Source: Mytilus edulis
Lineage: Eukaryota > Mollusca > Bivalvia > Mytilida > Mytilidae
NCBI RefSeq assembly: GCF_963676685.1
Contig: NC_092350.1
Location: 3,585,486-3,649,485 of the forward strand
Direction of reading: 5' to 3'
DNA: 64,000 nt
Of this stretch, positions 1-35,438 are shown one piece after another; the stretch's first letter is position 1; each line of letters starts with the position of its first letter. The notes beneath the pieces are model-generated. The model searched no databases and had not been told where the DNA came from. It saw only the letters and a list, made by a program, of their open reading frames with translations. Made by a program: the position numbers and the translations under genes.

Positions 1-45
1 TATTTAACCAAATGTAGCCTACTTATCAATGGTGGCAATACCAAA

Positions 46-2325
46 ATGCTATTAGAAAGAGATTTACAACAGTTACAACATATTATGGATAATACAAAAA
101 TTAATAACTCCTGTATTGACATTCATATATTAAATAAAAAACTTGCTCATACACTCAAACAAGCTCTACAAACTTGGCCAGTACCAAATCATGTGACTGA
201 TGATAGAGAAACTCCAAGCAATGTGAGTACCACTGTAGGTACAGAAGAGAAATGCTATGTATGTAAGCGCAACTGCAAAACAAGAGCAGTTCAATGTATT
301 AATGGGCACTGGGTTCATTACAGATGTGAAAGACTATCAGAGGAGGATATCTCAAAACTGGAAAAGGGGGATTATCCATATTCCTGCCGTTCATGTAACA
401 AGGAAAATGAGGTACACACTTTAGAATGCAATGCATCACCCCAAACAGTCCAAAAACTTGATATCCAAAATACAGATCTAAGTACCATATCTAAACATCT
501 ACATATAAGGAATAATGTTCTGGCCATAGAACAACATGTTCTTGAAGACAATGTGATCTCTAATGACCATATCTCTATTGCTGAATCTCTCCTCCGTGAA
601 GAAACAGGCAAAAATTGCCCTTCTTGTAACTTCATTCTCGATGATGAGTGTACATGTATGATATGTAATGATGCATTCCATAGTAAATGTATTGACAAAA
701 ACACAGAAACCTGTTATGGATGTATAGGTGCCAATCATCAACTTTCATTAAATATCTCGAAAGAAAAACCTGAAAAGAGCCATGACAATACCACAGAGAC
801 CCTCACTAATGTAGATGACAAAAGTAAAGAACATCTCTATAACAACCCTACCAATGTTAAATCCTCTATATCCTCATCAAAAGCAAATAAGAATAACCAA
901 ACAGCTAATGAGCCTGACAGCAACAAACAGGAGACTGTCATTCCCAAAGAGATAAGGCAGATAGAACAAAAACTAAAGAAAAAGGAAGAGCAATTGAAAA
1001 TAAAAGAGGCAATTTTAAATGAAAATGCAACAGAAAAGACCACTCTTCTAGATAGAATACTAAAGGCTGAAAGTAAGAATATTGAATTGGAACATACAAT
1101 TAGAACATTAAATCAAGCTATTGATAGTAAAATTAAGATGAAAGAGGAAAACAGCAGTGATGACATTGTGGTAGGAATAAGAGACAGGGTAACAAAATAT
1201 GTTTTGACAAAAGTGGATCAAGAACTGTCGCAACTTCTGGGCATGGACAAAAATAAGAAGCTTACCTCTTCAGCAGCTGATTATAATCCATTGGGTAACG
1301 GACCAAATATACAACAATCATATGGCAATCACCATTTATCTCACGATCGTTCCTCAGGTGATAACAGATATAATTCCCAGAATCACAGGCCTTATATGAA
1401 TCAAACATATCACCATATTGATGACTCAACACAAGATACTCATGGTCGTCAGGGGAGCGATGGTGGGCTTTACCACAACGTCTCTTCTGTTCGTCCTACG
1501 AGTAATTTTTCTTATAATTCTCATTATCAGGATTTAGGAACACAATTACACCAACCATACTATCAAAATGACTATTATAATCAATATATGTATAGACATC
1601 AGGGAAGCGATGATGGGCCTTACCACAACGTCTCTCCTGATCATCCCACAAGGAATTATAATTATAGTTCTCATTATCAAGACTTTGGAACAAACCAACC
1701 ATACCACCGTAATGACTATATTAATCAAAGTGTATATAGACATCAGGGAAGCGATGGTGGGCCTTACCACAACGTCTTTCCTGATTGTCCTACAAGTGAC
1801 AAATGTCATAGCTCCCAAGATGAACAAATTTATACATATCAACCACATACTTATGATCAGTATTCAACTCCACAGGAACCAAGAAACTGTGCAGGTCCAT
1901 CGAATCAAAATGCTTATAGACATCAGGGGAGCGATGGTGGGTCCAACCACAACGTCTCTCCTGATTGTTCTATGAGTAACAGTCATAATAGACAGAATGA
2001 TGTGCAACATGGTTACCATCAGACCAACTATTCAATGTATGCATCAAGAAAATGCGCAGTTCTCTCAAATCTTATTGAGATTATTCCAGCACAAGACCCA
2101 AATAATCACCTTTGCTACCCCTCTTCCAATCAAAGTGCTGATATAAGAAACAAATGTGTCTCTGAGAAAAGAATCAAACCTGTGTATAATGATGACGTAT
2201 ATCAATACCTAGAACAGTATCATGACGATCGGCAAGGACAACCCTTATTTTATACACAAAAAGAGCAGCAGCAACATTTTTTAGTACAGAAAAGCCTCAT
2301 TCCAGAGAGGCACAAAATTGTATAA
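46..2325 (+). CDS. LINE ORF1 protein: two PHD-like zinc fingers, coiled coil, repeat-rich C-terminal half
   Basis: The protein is 759 residues from the ATG at 46, but the frame stays open to the window edge, so the start is uncertain. Residues about 70-118 form a PHD-type Cys4-His-Cys3 pattern (starting CYVCKRNC, ending CRSC). Residues about 191-226 form a second Cys/His cluster (CPSC ... FHSKC ... CYGC). Residues about 300-370 are rich in Lys, Glu and Leu and should form a coiled coil, probably for oligomerisation. The remainder is Asn/His/Tyr/Ser-rich and contains four copies of a motif around RHQGSDGGPYHNV. ORF1 proteins of this kind are thought to bind element RNA and form the RNP; PHD-type fingers occur in ORF1 of some CR1/L2-like elements. 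No esterase or RRM domain was seen. Confidence 0.85.
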   Translation: MLLERDLQQLQHIMDNTKINNSCIDIHILNKKLAHTLKQALQTWPVPNHVTDDRETPSNVSTTVGTEEKCYVCKRNCKTRAVQCINGHWVHYRCERLSEEDISKLEKGDYPYSCRSCNKENEVHTLECNASPQTVQKLDIQNTDLSTISKHLHIRNNVLAIEQHVLEDNVISNDHISIAESLLREETGKNCPSCNFILDDECTCMICNDAFHSKCIDKNTETCYGCIGANHQLSLNISKEKPEKSHDNTTETLTNVDDKSKEHLYNNPTNVKSSISSSKANKNNQTANEPDSNKQETVIPKEIRQIEQKLKKKEEQLKIKEAILNENATEKTTLLDRILKAESKNIELEHTIRTLNQAIDSKIKMKEENSSDDIVVGIRDRVTKYVLTKVDQELSQLLGMDKNKKLTSSAADYNPLGNGPNIQQSYGNHHLSHDRSSGDNRYNSQNHRPYMNQTYHHIDDSTQDTHGRQGSDGGLYHNVSSVRPTSNFSYNSHYQDLGTQLHQPYYQNDYYNQYMYRHQGSDDGPYHNVSPDHPTRNYNYSSHYQDFGTNQPYHRNDYINQSVYRHQGSDGGPYHNVFPDCPTSDKCHSSQDEQIYTYQPHTYDQYSTPQEPRNCAGPSNQNAYRHQGSDGGSNHNVSPDCSMSNSHNRQNDVQHGYHQTNYSMYASRKCAVLSNLIEIIPAQDPNNHLCYPSSNQSADIRNKCVSEKRIKPVYNDDVYQYLEQYHDDRQGQPLFYTQKEQQQHFLVQKSLIPERHKIV
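1441..1975 (+). repeat. Irregularly spaced quasi-repeats inside LINE ORF1
   Basis: Four copies of a block encoding about 13-20 residues (RHQGSDGG followed by a YHNV-like tail) start near 1444, 1594, 1738 and 1918. The core GAGCGATGGTGGG/GAAGCGATGGTGGG and the following CCACAACGTCT are nearly identical between copies, while the spacers differ in length and sequence. Confidence 0.8.
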
Positions 2326-2405
2326 CTGTCTGCTTAAAAGAAAAGCAAGTTAATGCTTCATCTGATGAATGTTCAACTGTAAATAAACACAGCAATGTAA
2401 ATAAT

Positions 2406-5400
2406 ATGCACCATGTTTTAGATTTTAATACAAAATCTGCAATTGATAACAGTAATAATTGTGAGTCTACAAAAGAGAAGGATATATTGAGTGTTTTAGA
2501 TTTTAACTGTAAAAATATATTAACTACTGTGCCTCTTATACATGAGATTGAGAATAAGATTGATATAATGCTTATACAGGAACATTGGCTTTTTGATTGT
2601 CAAATACATCTTTTACAAGAACTGCATAAAAACTTCAATGGAACTGGTAAAGCGGTCGATATGAATGATCCCATTCCACCAAGTCATATGCCTCGAGGTT
2701 ACGGAGGAGTGGCTATCCTTTGGAAACGTGAATTAGACGATATAATTACTCCAATGCAGCTAGGGAATGAAAGAATACAATGTGTGGAAATTAGAGGTAA
2801 TCCCAATACTATATTAATATCTGTCTACCTGCCATGTAGGAGCTCTAATAACCATTTTACTGAACTCAATGAATGTCTGGACCACCTTCATGAAATTTTC
2901 GAAACCTTTAAAAACTCTCATCAAATTATAATAGGTGGAGATCTCAATGAAAACATATACAGTTCAACAAATTCTCAACGAAAAACAGCCATATCCAATT
3001 TTATGTCAGAACATAAACTTTCAACAGTTGAATGTGGAATTACTTTCATACACCCAAGTGGTCAAGCCATGTCCGCAATAGACTACATTCTATTTCAAGA
3101 TCACTATAAGGAAAATGTTATCAAGATTGAAAAACAAGAAATAAATAGCAACGTCTCTGACCATACTCCACTGATGTTGTCATTGAAATGTGACATATCC
3201 TTTAAGAAGATGAAAGAACTTACTAATACAAAAAACCTCAAAGTTAATTGGAATAAGGTGGACAAGAATGAATATAAAACTTTGATTGATGATAAATTAG
3301 AGAAAATCAAACCTATCTCAGAAAAATTGAATTTAGATCAAGCATTTGATGAACTAAACAAAATTCTATCAGATACAACTTCAAAAATTGCTCCAAGAAA
3401 ACAAAAGGGTAAGAAAAAGAAGAAACTTCCAGTGATGAATGACGAAATCTTACACGCTGTGAAAAGAAAGAAAACTGCCTTCTATATTTGGAAACAACAA
3501 GGTCGACCAAAAGAACCTGGTAACTTCTATCTTAAGGAAAAAACAATCACCACATATGATCTCAGGACACTATGTAGAAAAGAGCAAGCACTAGAAAGGA
3601 TTAATACTAGACAACAAATCTTGGATGCTAAATCCAGTGATACAACATTATTTTATAAGCTAATTAGAAAACAGAGGGGGAAAATGGGTAGATTTATTGA
3701 AGAACTTATAGTTGAAAATGAAACATATCAAACATCTGACAGTGTATTGGAAGGATGGACAAAACATTTCGGAGATCTTGCCAAAAAATCTAACTATCAA
3801 AACTTTGATCAGAATCATTTAGAAGCAGTTGAGGTTGAAACAGAAATAATATTAAAAATATGTAAGGAAAATTATTTACATGAAAAAGTCTCAATCCAAG
3901 AACTGAAAAATGCTGTAAAAAAATTAAATACAAATAAAGCTATGGACTTTTATGGAATCACTGCTGAAAATTTCATTTATGCCAGCGAAACACTTTTAGA
4001 GTATCTTCAACTTTTAATTAACACAAGTTTTGAACACTGCTACATACCAAATTTACTAAAAATTGGAACCCTTTTTCCTGTTTTCAAAAACAAAGGTGAC
4101 ATTAAGAATGCTAAAAATTACCGTGGGATCACTATAACGCCAACTTACTCAAAGATAATAGAGATTATAATTAAAGGAAGGGAAAATAATAAGATTTTGG
4201 AACATCAAAACCCTTTACAAAAAGGTTTTACGGCAAAATCCACTCCATTGCTTTGTGAATTGTTCATTGAGGAATTTGAAAGAGAAAATAAAGATCTCAA
4301 GTTACCAACCTATGTTGCATTACTGGATGGAAAATCTGCTTTTGATGTTGTAGTTCATAAAAACCTGATACGACGTCTTTTCCAAATTGGATTCTCACAG
4401 CAATCTATTTTACTGATCAGCAATTTATATGAAAATGCAACATCCTGTGTAAAATGGGGTAATACAATGTCAAATCGATTGTTTAATATTGAACAAGGTG
4501 TAAGACAGGGTGGAGCCATTAGCGCTGACCTCTACAAAGTTTATATCAACCCCCTACTACAAATTCTCAGCAACTCTGGACTGGGAGCCAAAATAGGAAA
4601 TATAAACTGTTGTGCGCCAACTTGTGCTGACGATATTGCCTTGATATCTAACAATCCGTTTGAACTCCAAAATATGATAAATTTAGCAGTTGATTTCAGC
4701 CAAAGAGAGGGATATCTACTACAGCCTCAAAAAAGCGTAGTCTTGCCAATCAAAACATGTAATAAAATGCTAGATGTTGAACAAGGTTTTTGGAAACTTA
4801 AAAATATAGATATGCCCATTGTCCAAGACTCCTCTCATATTGGAATAAAAAAATCTCAAAAAGATTCTACTAATGCAACCATCACTGAAAATATAAAAAA
4901 GGCCAGAAGATCTATGTACAGTCTTATGGGTGCTGGATTACATGGGGAAAATGGATTAGACCCGGAAACAATAGTCTCCTTATTTAGAACGTATATCTTG
5001 CCAGTTTTGACCTACGGCCTAGAAGTCTTGATACCAACAGGCAAAAATTTAGATCTTATACAACAGCAACATAAAAGATGGATTAAACAGATTTTATCTC
5101 TCAAACTAAATGTGGCTGACCCGGCTGTCTATATGTTATCAGGTTTGCTCCCACTTGAAGCAGAGATCCATATTAAAATTATTACACTATTTGGGAATAT
5201 AACCAGATCTGAAAGATCGTCCTTAGAATGGAGAATAGCTGAACGACAACTTCAAATTAAAACCTACTCAAGCAATAGCTGGTTTATTGATCTAAAAAAG
5301 ATATGTGGCAAATATGACATCATAGAGATAGAACAGTATCTTGATAAGCCATTAACAAAAATTGAATGGAAGAGATTTATAACCAAAAAGATTCACAAGT

Positions 5401-5942
5401 ACTGGGAGGATGACATAAAGACCAAAATGAAGGGGTACTCAACTCTAAAATATCTTAATTGTGAATATGACATTGGCAGAATTCATCCTTTACTTAAAAC
5501 AACAAGTGCAAATATAACGGAGATCAAGAAACTGTCAATCTGCACTAAATTTATTACGGGTACCTACATACTACAATCTAATAAAGCGGAGTATTCAAAC
5601 TATGCAACAAATCCGATGTGTAGACTCTGTAATAAAGCTGACGAAACCATTGAACATTTTATCTTATTGTGTGAAACAATTTCACAAATAAGGTCATCCC
5701 TTATCGTCAAAATTCTACACGAAGGTAGTCTGGTCTTAGCAAGAGAGAGCCTGCAAACTCCTATTGATTTAATAACATTAATCATTAATCCTTATCATTA
5801 CCTACCAAAGAAGATGTGCAAGGATGTTGAAGATAGAGTTGGTAATCACTTGGTACCGCTATGTCGCCAACTGTTATATACACTTCATTCCAAGCGATAT
5901 GATGTGTTGACAAAAGCTGATACAAAAGCAAACAGAAAATGA
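2406..5942 (+). CDS. LINE ORF2: APE-type endonuclease plus reverse transcriptase
   Basis: The protein has 1178 residues. The N-terminal endonuclease (about 30-265) shows a metal-binding QEHW near residue 58, GGDLNEN near 178 and SDHTPL near 252. The reverse transcriptase (about 510-790) shows KNYRGITI, motif A in LDGKSAFDVV (Asp about 643 and 648), QGVRQGG, and the catalytic CADDIAL near 740, with Cys where Phe or Tyr is usual before ADD. Near residues 1072-1092 is a zinc-knuckle-like CRLC ... H ... C motif, as in many Jockey/CR1-type ORF2 proteins. No RNase H domain was recognised. The enzyme nicks target DNA and copies the element RNA by target-primed reverse transcription. The frame is unbroken, so activity is possible. 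Confidence 0.92.
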   Translation: MHHVLDFNTKSAIDNSNNCESTKEKDILSVLDFNCKNILTTVPLIHEIENKIDIMLIQEHWLFDCQIHLLQELHKNFNGTGKAVDMNDPIPPSHMPRGYGGVAILWKRELDDIITPMQLGNERIQCVEIRGNPNTILISVYLPCRSSNNHFTELNECLDHLHEIFETFKNSHQIIIGGDLNENIYSSTNSQRKTAISNFMSEHKLSTVECGITFIHPSGQAMSAIDYILFQDHYKENVIKIEKQEINSNVSDHTPLMLSLKCDISFKKMKELTNTKNLKVNWNKVDKNEYKTLIDDKLEKIKPISEKLNLDQAFDELNKILSDTTSKIAPRKQKGKKKKKLPVMNDEILHAVKRKKTAFYIWKQQGRPKEPGNFYLKEKTITTYDLRTLCRKEQALERINTRQQILDAKSSDTTLFYKLIRKQRGKMGRFIEELIVENETYQTSDSVLEGWTKHFGDLAKKSNYQNFDQNHLEAVEVETEIILKICKENYLHEKVSIQELKNAVKKLNTNKAMDFYGITAENFIYASETLLEYLQLLINTSFEHCYIPNLLKIGTLFPVFKNKGDIKNAKNYRGITITPTYSKIIEIIIKGRENNKILEHQNPLQKGFTAKSTPLLCELFIEEFERENKDLKLPTYVALLDGKSAFDVVVHKNLIRRLFQIGFSQQSILLISNLYENATSCVKWGNTMSNRLFNIEQGVRQGGAISADLYKVYINPLLQILSNSGLGAKIGNINCCAPTCADDIALISNNPFELQNMINLAVDFSQREGYLLQPQKSVVLPIKTCNKMLDVEQGFWKLKNIDMPIVQDSSHIGIKKSQKDSTNATITENIKKARRSMYSLMGAGLHGENGLDPETIVSLFRTYILPVLTYGLEVLIPTGKNLDLIQQQHKRWIKQILSLKLNVADPAVYMLSGLLPLEAEIHIKIITLFGNITRSERSSLEWRIAERQLQIKTYSSNSWFIDLKKICGKYDIIEIEQYLDKPLTKIEWKRFITKKIHKYWEDDIKTKMKGYSTLKYLNCEYDIGRIHPLLKTTSANITEIKKLSICTKFITGTYILQSNKAEYSNYATNPMCRLCNKADETIEHFILLCETISQIRSSLIVKILHEGSLVLARESLQTPIDLITLIINPYHYLPKKMCKDVEDRVGNHLVPLCRQLLYTLHSKRYDVLTKADTKANRK

Positions 5943-6362
5943 AGAACTGTGAACTCATTTTAGCTGTAATATATACATGTTGGGGTACACATGGATCTCC
6001 CTCTTTTAGAAGTTTTAAAGTCTATTAAATTTTTTACGGATTGCACTTATAAACTTTCCTTTTTTTCTTTTTTTTTCCTTTTAACAGTGTTAAAAAATAA
6101 ACTTTTTTTTAATATATAATTGTACTTATTGTCTCTATTGTAACTTATTTTTAACTTATTTTAAAATTAGTTTTTACCATTTTAATTGCATTTGAAATAT
6201 TTTTAACACTGTCGTGGCGTAAACATGTATGTTAAATAAGATAACCTTGTGTATGACTATTGTGAACTGTGAATTTACCTGTGTACATATATTGGTGGAG
6301 GAATTTCATTGACGGAACTACTTTCCTCTTTACGGAGGTGTGCCTTGATTGGCAGAAATTCG

Positions 6363-6392
6363 TTTACAGATTACAGATTACAGATTACAGAA
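6363..6392 (+). repeat. ATTACAG tandem tail of the LINE
   Basis: About four head-to-tail copies of a 7-nt ATTACAG unit close the 3' UTR of the upstream LINE and probably mark its 3' terminus. Confidence 0.65.
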
Positions 6393-7482
6393 TACAAGGT
6401 GTGAATTACAACCGGCACACGTTCATGTAATTAAAACATTTCAATCGACGAACTCTTTAAATTACATATGGTTTATGGGGAAGCAATACTAATACTTTCA
6501 TTTTATAAATAAAGCAGTTTACGACCAGCTTTACTATAGAATAAGAATAAAATATATATTAATGTAGTTTAAGCAAGTTGTATTAGTTTGAATAATTTCA
6601 ACGGACAATCTTCCTTTTTTCCCCCTTTAGCTTCAGGATTCATCAATAACAATGTAGTTTCTTTTCAAATATGTTCCTGTATAAATATAAAGTCATTCGT
6701 TCTCTTCAATAGACTTTTGTCTAAAATAGAAACAAATAGGAAAACAATGTTTTGCGAGTTTAAATACAACTACCCCTATAATCCATTCATGTCTTTTATT
6801 TCACCGACAAGGTCCGAAATTTGTAACTAAATAATTATATTTTCGATAAGATTCTTTATAATTTCAATGATATATTATACCTTTCCTATAACAAAATTCA
6901 TATTTCAAGGAGAATGATTGAAATCAGTTAAAGATATTGAATAAATCTGACCGCAGTCTTTTCAAGCAAATTTATGTTACTTAAATTTCCGTTCAGTTCC
7001 GAGTTTTCACACCCAAATGGTATTTTTCATATTTTTTTTTAATTTTATCATTATATTGAACTTTTTGTGTCACAAAATCAAAAGTTGAAAGATATCCATT
7101 GAATATTAAAAAAGTTATTGTAGTTAGAATTAGTCCGACATAGATTTTCAGGTCCCTTCAGGTCTTTTCATTTCTCCGTTCAGGTCCAACTTTTGGCATC
7201 AAAAACTTGTTTTTTATTTAATTTTTTTAAATTTTAATGAAATATAAATATTTACAATAAATAAAATTCCAACTTGAAGAAATTCCATTCAATAATAAAA
7301 AAGTTATTGCAATTTGAATAATTTTAGTCGTATATTTTCAGGTCTTTTCAGGTCTTTTCAGGTCCACTTTCAGGTCTTTAGTGTAACCCGAGTTTTCTCC
7401 CTTTTGTTTATATTAGTACCCTGGAAAATGCAAGCTCAACAAAATATTCTGAACTCTTAAGAAATATTTAAACGAAATCCAG
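6393..7482. other. Intergenic: AT-rich, with degenerate CAGGTC tandem repeats; presumed CHD1L 5' flank
   Basis: No coding sequence is recognised. Between about 7080 and 7385 an approximately 180-bp segment ending in runs of TTTTCAGGTC is present twice in diverged form. The stretch 7385-7482 directly before the ATG probably holds the CHD1L transcription start and 5' UTR, but no TATA box or other core element could be assigned with confidence. Confidence 0.5.
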
Positions 7483-31764
<24,282 letters not shown>

Positions 31765-33965
31765 AGATACTGTTGTCATGTTGTAGTGATATAGAATATA
31801 GAAACGTTTTAATTTCATTGTAGTGGGTCTCATCAGGGTCTAAGCGTCACACAGGATTGGCTGATTTTAGTTTAGCCTGACACATGAAAGTCTAATAATT
31901 AAGCTTAAAACGGGAAACGAAGTCCAACGGGACATGGGAAATTACATGCGCTATTATGGCAACGAGAAGCGGGATACAGGATTCTCACTAAACAATAAGC
32001 AGGATTCGGGATCAGACCTCCCACAATGAGACCCCCATTGTAGTTAACATAGCTAAATTCTAATAATATTGTGATTTAACTAACACAATCATGTTATTAA
32101 CAATATGTGACATCTACTGGGCGCATTATATTGTCTGGTCTGTTCGTCCAACCATTTATCTGTTTTGTTTAGCAATAAAGCACCGTTAATAACATTTGTT
32201 TAAAAAAAGGTCCATATTATATAACCTTTATATAAATGGCAGGAAAATCATTTTGTATACCCCTAACCTGATTGAGTGGGTATACTGTTTTATACCTGCA
32301 GTGGTGGATCCAAAACGTTTCATCAGGGAGGGGCTGACTGACCTAAGGGGGGCCAGCTCTAGTCCTGCTTCAGTAATTCCCTATATAATCAACCAAATTT
32401 TTCCCATGAAAAAGGAGGGGGCCCGGGCCCCCCTGGATCCGCCTATGGCCTTCTCTTTCATCAGTCTGTATGTCAAATCAAATATCAGTCACATTTTTCT
32501 CCGGTTCCTGAATTTGTTGTTGCTCTACCATGTGGTGCCATTTCAGATTCATTGCTGGTCATGTTTCTGTGTATCAAACACTTAACGCCGAGATACTATT
32601 ACTGGTATTAGTAAGCAAGTTCTACTTATATTCACAAAAGGTTTAACATTTTAATTATGCTCTTATAAGTCTTTGAATTTTTGTTTTGTTATATATTTGT
32701 TGATAATTGTGTTGTTTTCATGTTTTCATGAAGATCATGAGTTGTATGAATTGAATGTTAGGTGTAAATGTCTATATACCAGGGTTCATCTGACCATGAC
32801 ACCATTTCGTAGAACATTGATCAGGTTATGGTTATGTGAAACACTTAGTAAAACAGTCATATTACAGACTTTCAACATAAATTTAATCATTCAGTGTGTG
32901 TCTAAGAATGGTATAGATATGGTAGTATTAAGCAACAGTACATTAGAAAATTGTGTTGATGTTAATGATAATGACTATTCTCAATTTTATCTTAGTATAT
33001 ATTACACTAGTAAGCAGTATGAATTTTCTGTTGAGAATTAATCTTCCTGTTTAATATCTCTGAACACAACACCTTTTGTCTTTGTTAAGAATAAATGAGC
33101 TTGTTTTTACTGTAATTAATTTACATCCTTCAAAGATTTTATAGGGAAACAATGTTAATACAGACAGGTACATTTATCAATGTTGAAGATGACATTAGTT
33201 TAAATTGAAATTATAACTGAACATATTCTATTGTATGAATAATTATCTTTATCAAATTTGTATTTTAAATAGTGTATTTTAAGAAACCAATTACTGTATT
33301 GTTAAACTCCTTATATTGTATTTCTATAAAACAATGATCAAAATTGAGAGTAACAAATTAAGCCTTGAGGTGGTTCTATTAAGGTCGTATACAATTCATT
33401 CTATTGAAGATTCTCTAAGCTCCTCTCAATTAAAGTTAGTCTTCATTTTATTTTTCATACATGTGAGTATTGTTCATTATATTTATATCTCATAATATCA
33501 TGATATTTTATAAAAAGTAGGGCAGCTATTTTTTTAGTGTTTTTTTCAGATAAATTTAAGCCAGAAAGAGTAAAAAACATGAATGGGAAAGTTAGTTTTA
33601 CAATGACACAAATAAAATATTGCAGGAGAATGTTATATAAACTATTCAACCAAAAGGTTTTCTAACGGATGTTAATATTTAAAATAGAAACATAATGTGA
33701 TTTTCTTCATGAGGAACAAACTTGGTATTGACATTCAATGTCTTATCAGGGAACATAAGTGATAATAAGAATTAGAATTATGAAGTAGTAATCTATAATG
33801 ACAAGTATTGTAGAATGCTGACATATTAACTAGAAGTGTTTGTAACTAAGTAGTAGAAAATTTGTTTGAACTGTTTATGTTAGTGAATTGTGTAAGTCTG
33901 TGATAATAATAAAAATGTTTTAGTTTGATTTAGCACTTTAATGATTAGATAGATGTGCATTGTAA

Positions 33966-34355
33966 CCTATTTCACAACACTACTACATCAAAACACCAAA
34001 AGTAGACATGTCTAATGTCCTATACAATTAGGAGATAACTGTATTGTATTTTAAGCTCCGACGGCATCAATTGGGGATTTGATGGTCTCAAATTAAGTTT
34101 ACTGGCGACGCGTTTTACCTATTTCACAACACTACTACATCAAAACACCAAAAGTAGACATGTCTAATGTCCTATACAATTAGGAGATAACTGTATTGTA
34201 TTTTTAGCTCCGACAGCATCAATTGGGGATTTGATGGTCGCAAATTAAGTTTACTGGCGATGCGTTAGCGGAGACAGTAAACGGGTTTTTGCGACCATCA
34301 AATCCCAAATTGATGCCGTCGGAGCTTAAAATACAATATTGTTATCTCCATTCTA
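33966..34355. repeat. 152-bp tandem duplication followed by an inverted arm (foldback element)
   Basis: 33966-34117 and 34118-34264 are near-identical direct copies. From about 34175 the second copy pairs with an inverted arm ending near 34355 (GCTCCGACAGCATCAATTGG against CCAAATTGATGCCGTCGGAGC-type sequence), making a long hairpin. Confidence 0.85.
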
Positions 34356-34636
34356 ATGAAACTGACAGAAAACAACGTTAAAACATGTATTTAAAATCTG
34401 TCATATGCCATCTGCTCTTGCGCGTACGTCCCATAGCATCAATTGTCAATTGATGCCATGTAAGAAAGTGAAGTTATCCAATTAAAATGAACGTTACAAA
34501 CGTTGTTGCATTAGAATGAGCAATGACCTGCATTACATATTACCTGTGCTAGGTATATCCCCAAAACTCCTATTACTTTTTAGGTCACGACTTTTAAGTT
34601 CAAAGTCAAAGAAAATAAATACAGACTTAAAAAAAA

Positions 34637-34775
34637 GGGACAAAAGATACCAGAGGGACAGTCAAACTCATAAATCGAAAATAAACTGACAATGCCATGG
34701 CTAAAAATAAAAAAGACAAACAGACAAATAATAGTACACATGACACAACATAGAAAACTAAAGAATAAGTTAAAT
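34637..34775 (+). repeat. Dispersed repeat, family B
   Basis: AAGATACCAGAGGGACAGTC followed by ATCGAAAATAAACTGACAA and GACACAACATAGAAAACTAA; shared with 37424-37583, 44224-44430 and, in part, 56650-56795. Confidence 0.75.
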
Positions 34776-35438
34776 TGTGCTAAAAAGTGGTTTCTGGATG
34801 CTATTAAAAATCAAATATTGATTATGGGGTTTCAAGCTGACTTGGATATATGGTCACATATAATGAGATGAAAACCAAGGTCATACTAAATATTTCATCA
34901 CATTTGTGCAGACAATTGGTGTCCAGATGGTAGATTGAATATAATAAGAAGAAGATCCATATTTATTTTTGAGTCACTCCATCTGTGTTCACAAAAATGC
35001 TACAAACACAAATTAGTATCCAATTCTATGTGGTACATGTATTGCTTAAAATAACCCTCTCCAAATTGAAATACGTTTCAGTGGCCTCAAGCAAATACTG
35101 TTCTGGCCTTAAAATTGCTACTATTTTCATTTTGAAAATCTGACTGGGTTATTTTCATTTTGAAAATCTGACTGGGTTATTTTCATTTTGAAAATCTGTC
35201 GATTAAGGTCAAGCTACAGTTTGAGTTCACTTAACCCTCTTGCTGTTTATGGGACACATGTGTCCCCACTGATTATGCCTGAGGGACACATATGTCCATA
35301 ATATTGATTTATGCAAGCACCTGTGAAATACTGTATCTCTTACAATACAATACAATACAATGCAATATAATACAATACAATACAATTCACAATAAAATTC
35401 ACAACACAATACAATACAACACAAACAATACAATACAT

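Larger units (their letters stand above)
1..6392 (+). mobile_element. Non-LTR retrotransposon (LINE), both ORFs open, 5' end outside the window
   Basis: Two consecutive open frames on the + strand, 80 nt apart, encode a zinc-finger/coiled-coil ORF1 and an endonuclease-reverse transcriptase ORF2. They are followed by an AT-rich 3' UTR and a short tandem tail of ATTACAG units at about 6363-6392, the kind of simple-repeat tail seen in CR1/L2-like elements rather than poly(A). Both frames are uninterrupted, so the copy looks young. The ORF1 frame is open back to base 1, so its true start and the 5' UTR may lie outside the window and no target-site duplication can be checked. Assignment to the CR1/Jockey group is an inference from domain order and motif style. 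Confidence 0.85.

Noticed and set aside
1496..1975. Additional frames of 68-135 residues inside the LINE ORF1
   Set aside because: They are out-of-frame shadows sustained by the internal repeats of ORF1.
32196..33041. Two open frames of 122-129 residues downstream of CHD1L
   Set aside because: They lack good ATG starts, overlap a known-looking repeat (GGGGGCCCGGGCCCC) and AT-rich 3' flank, and show no domain similarity I recognise.
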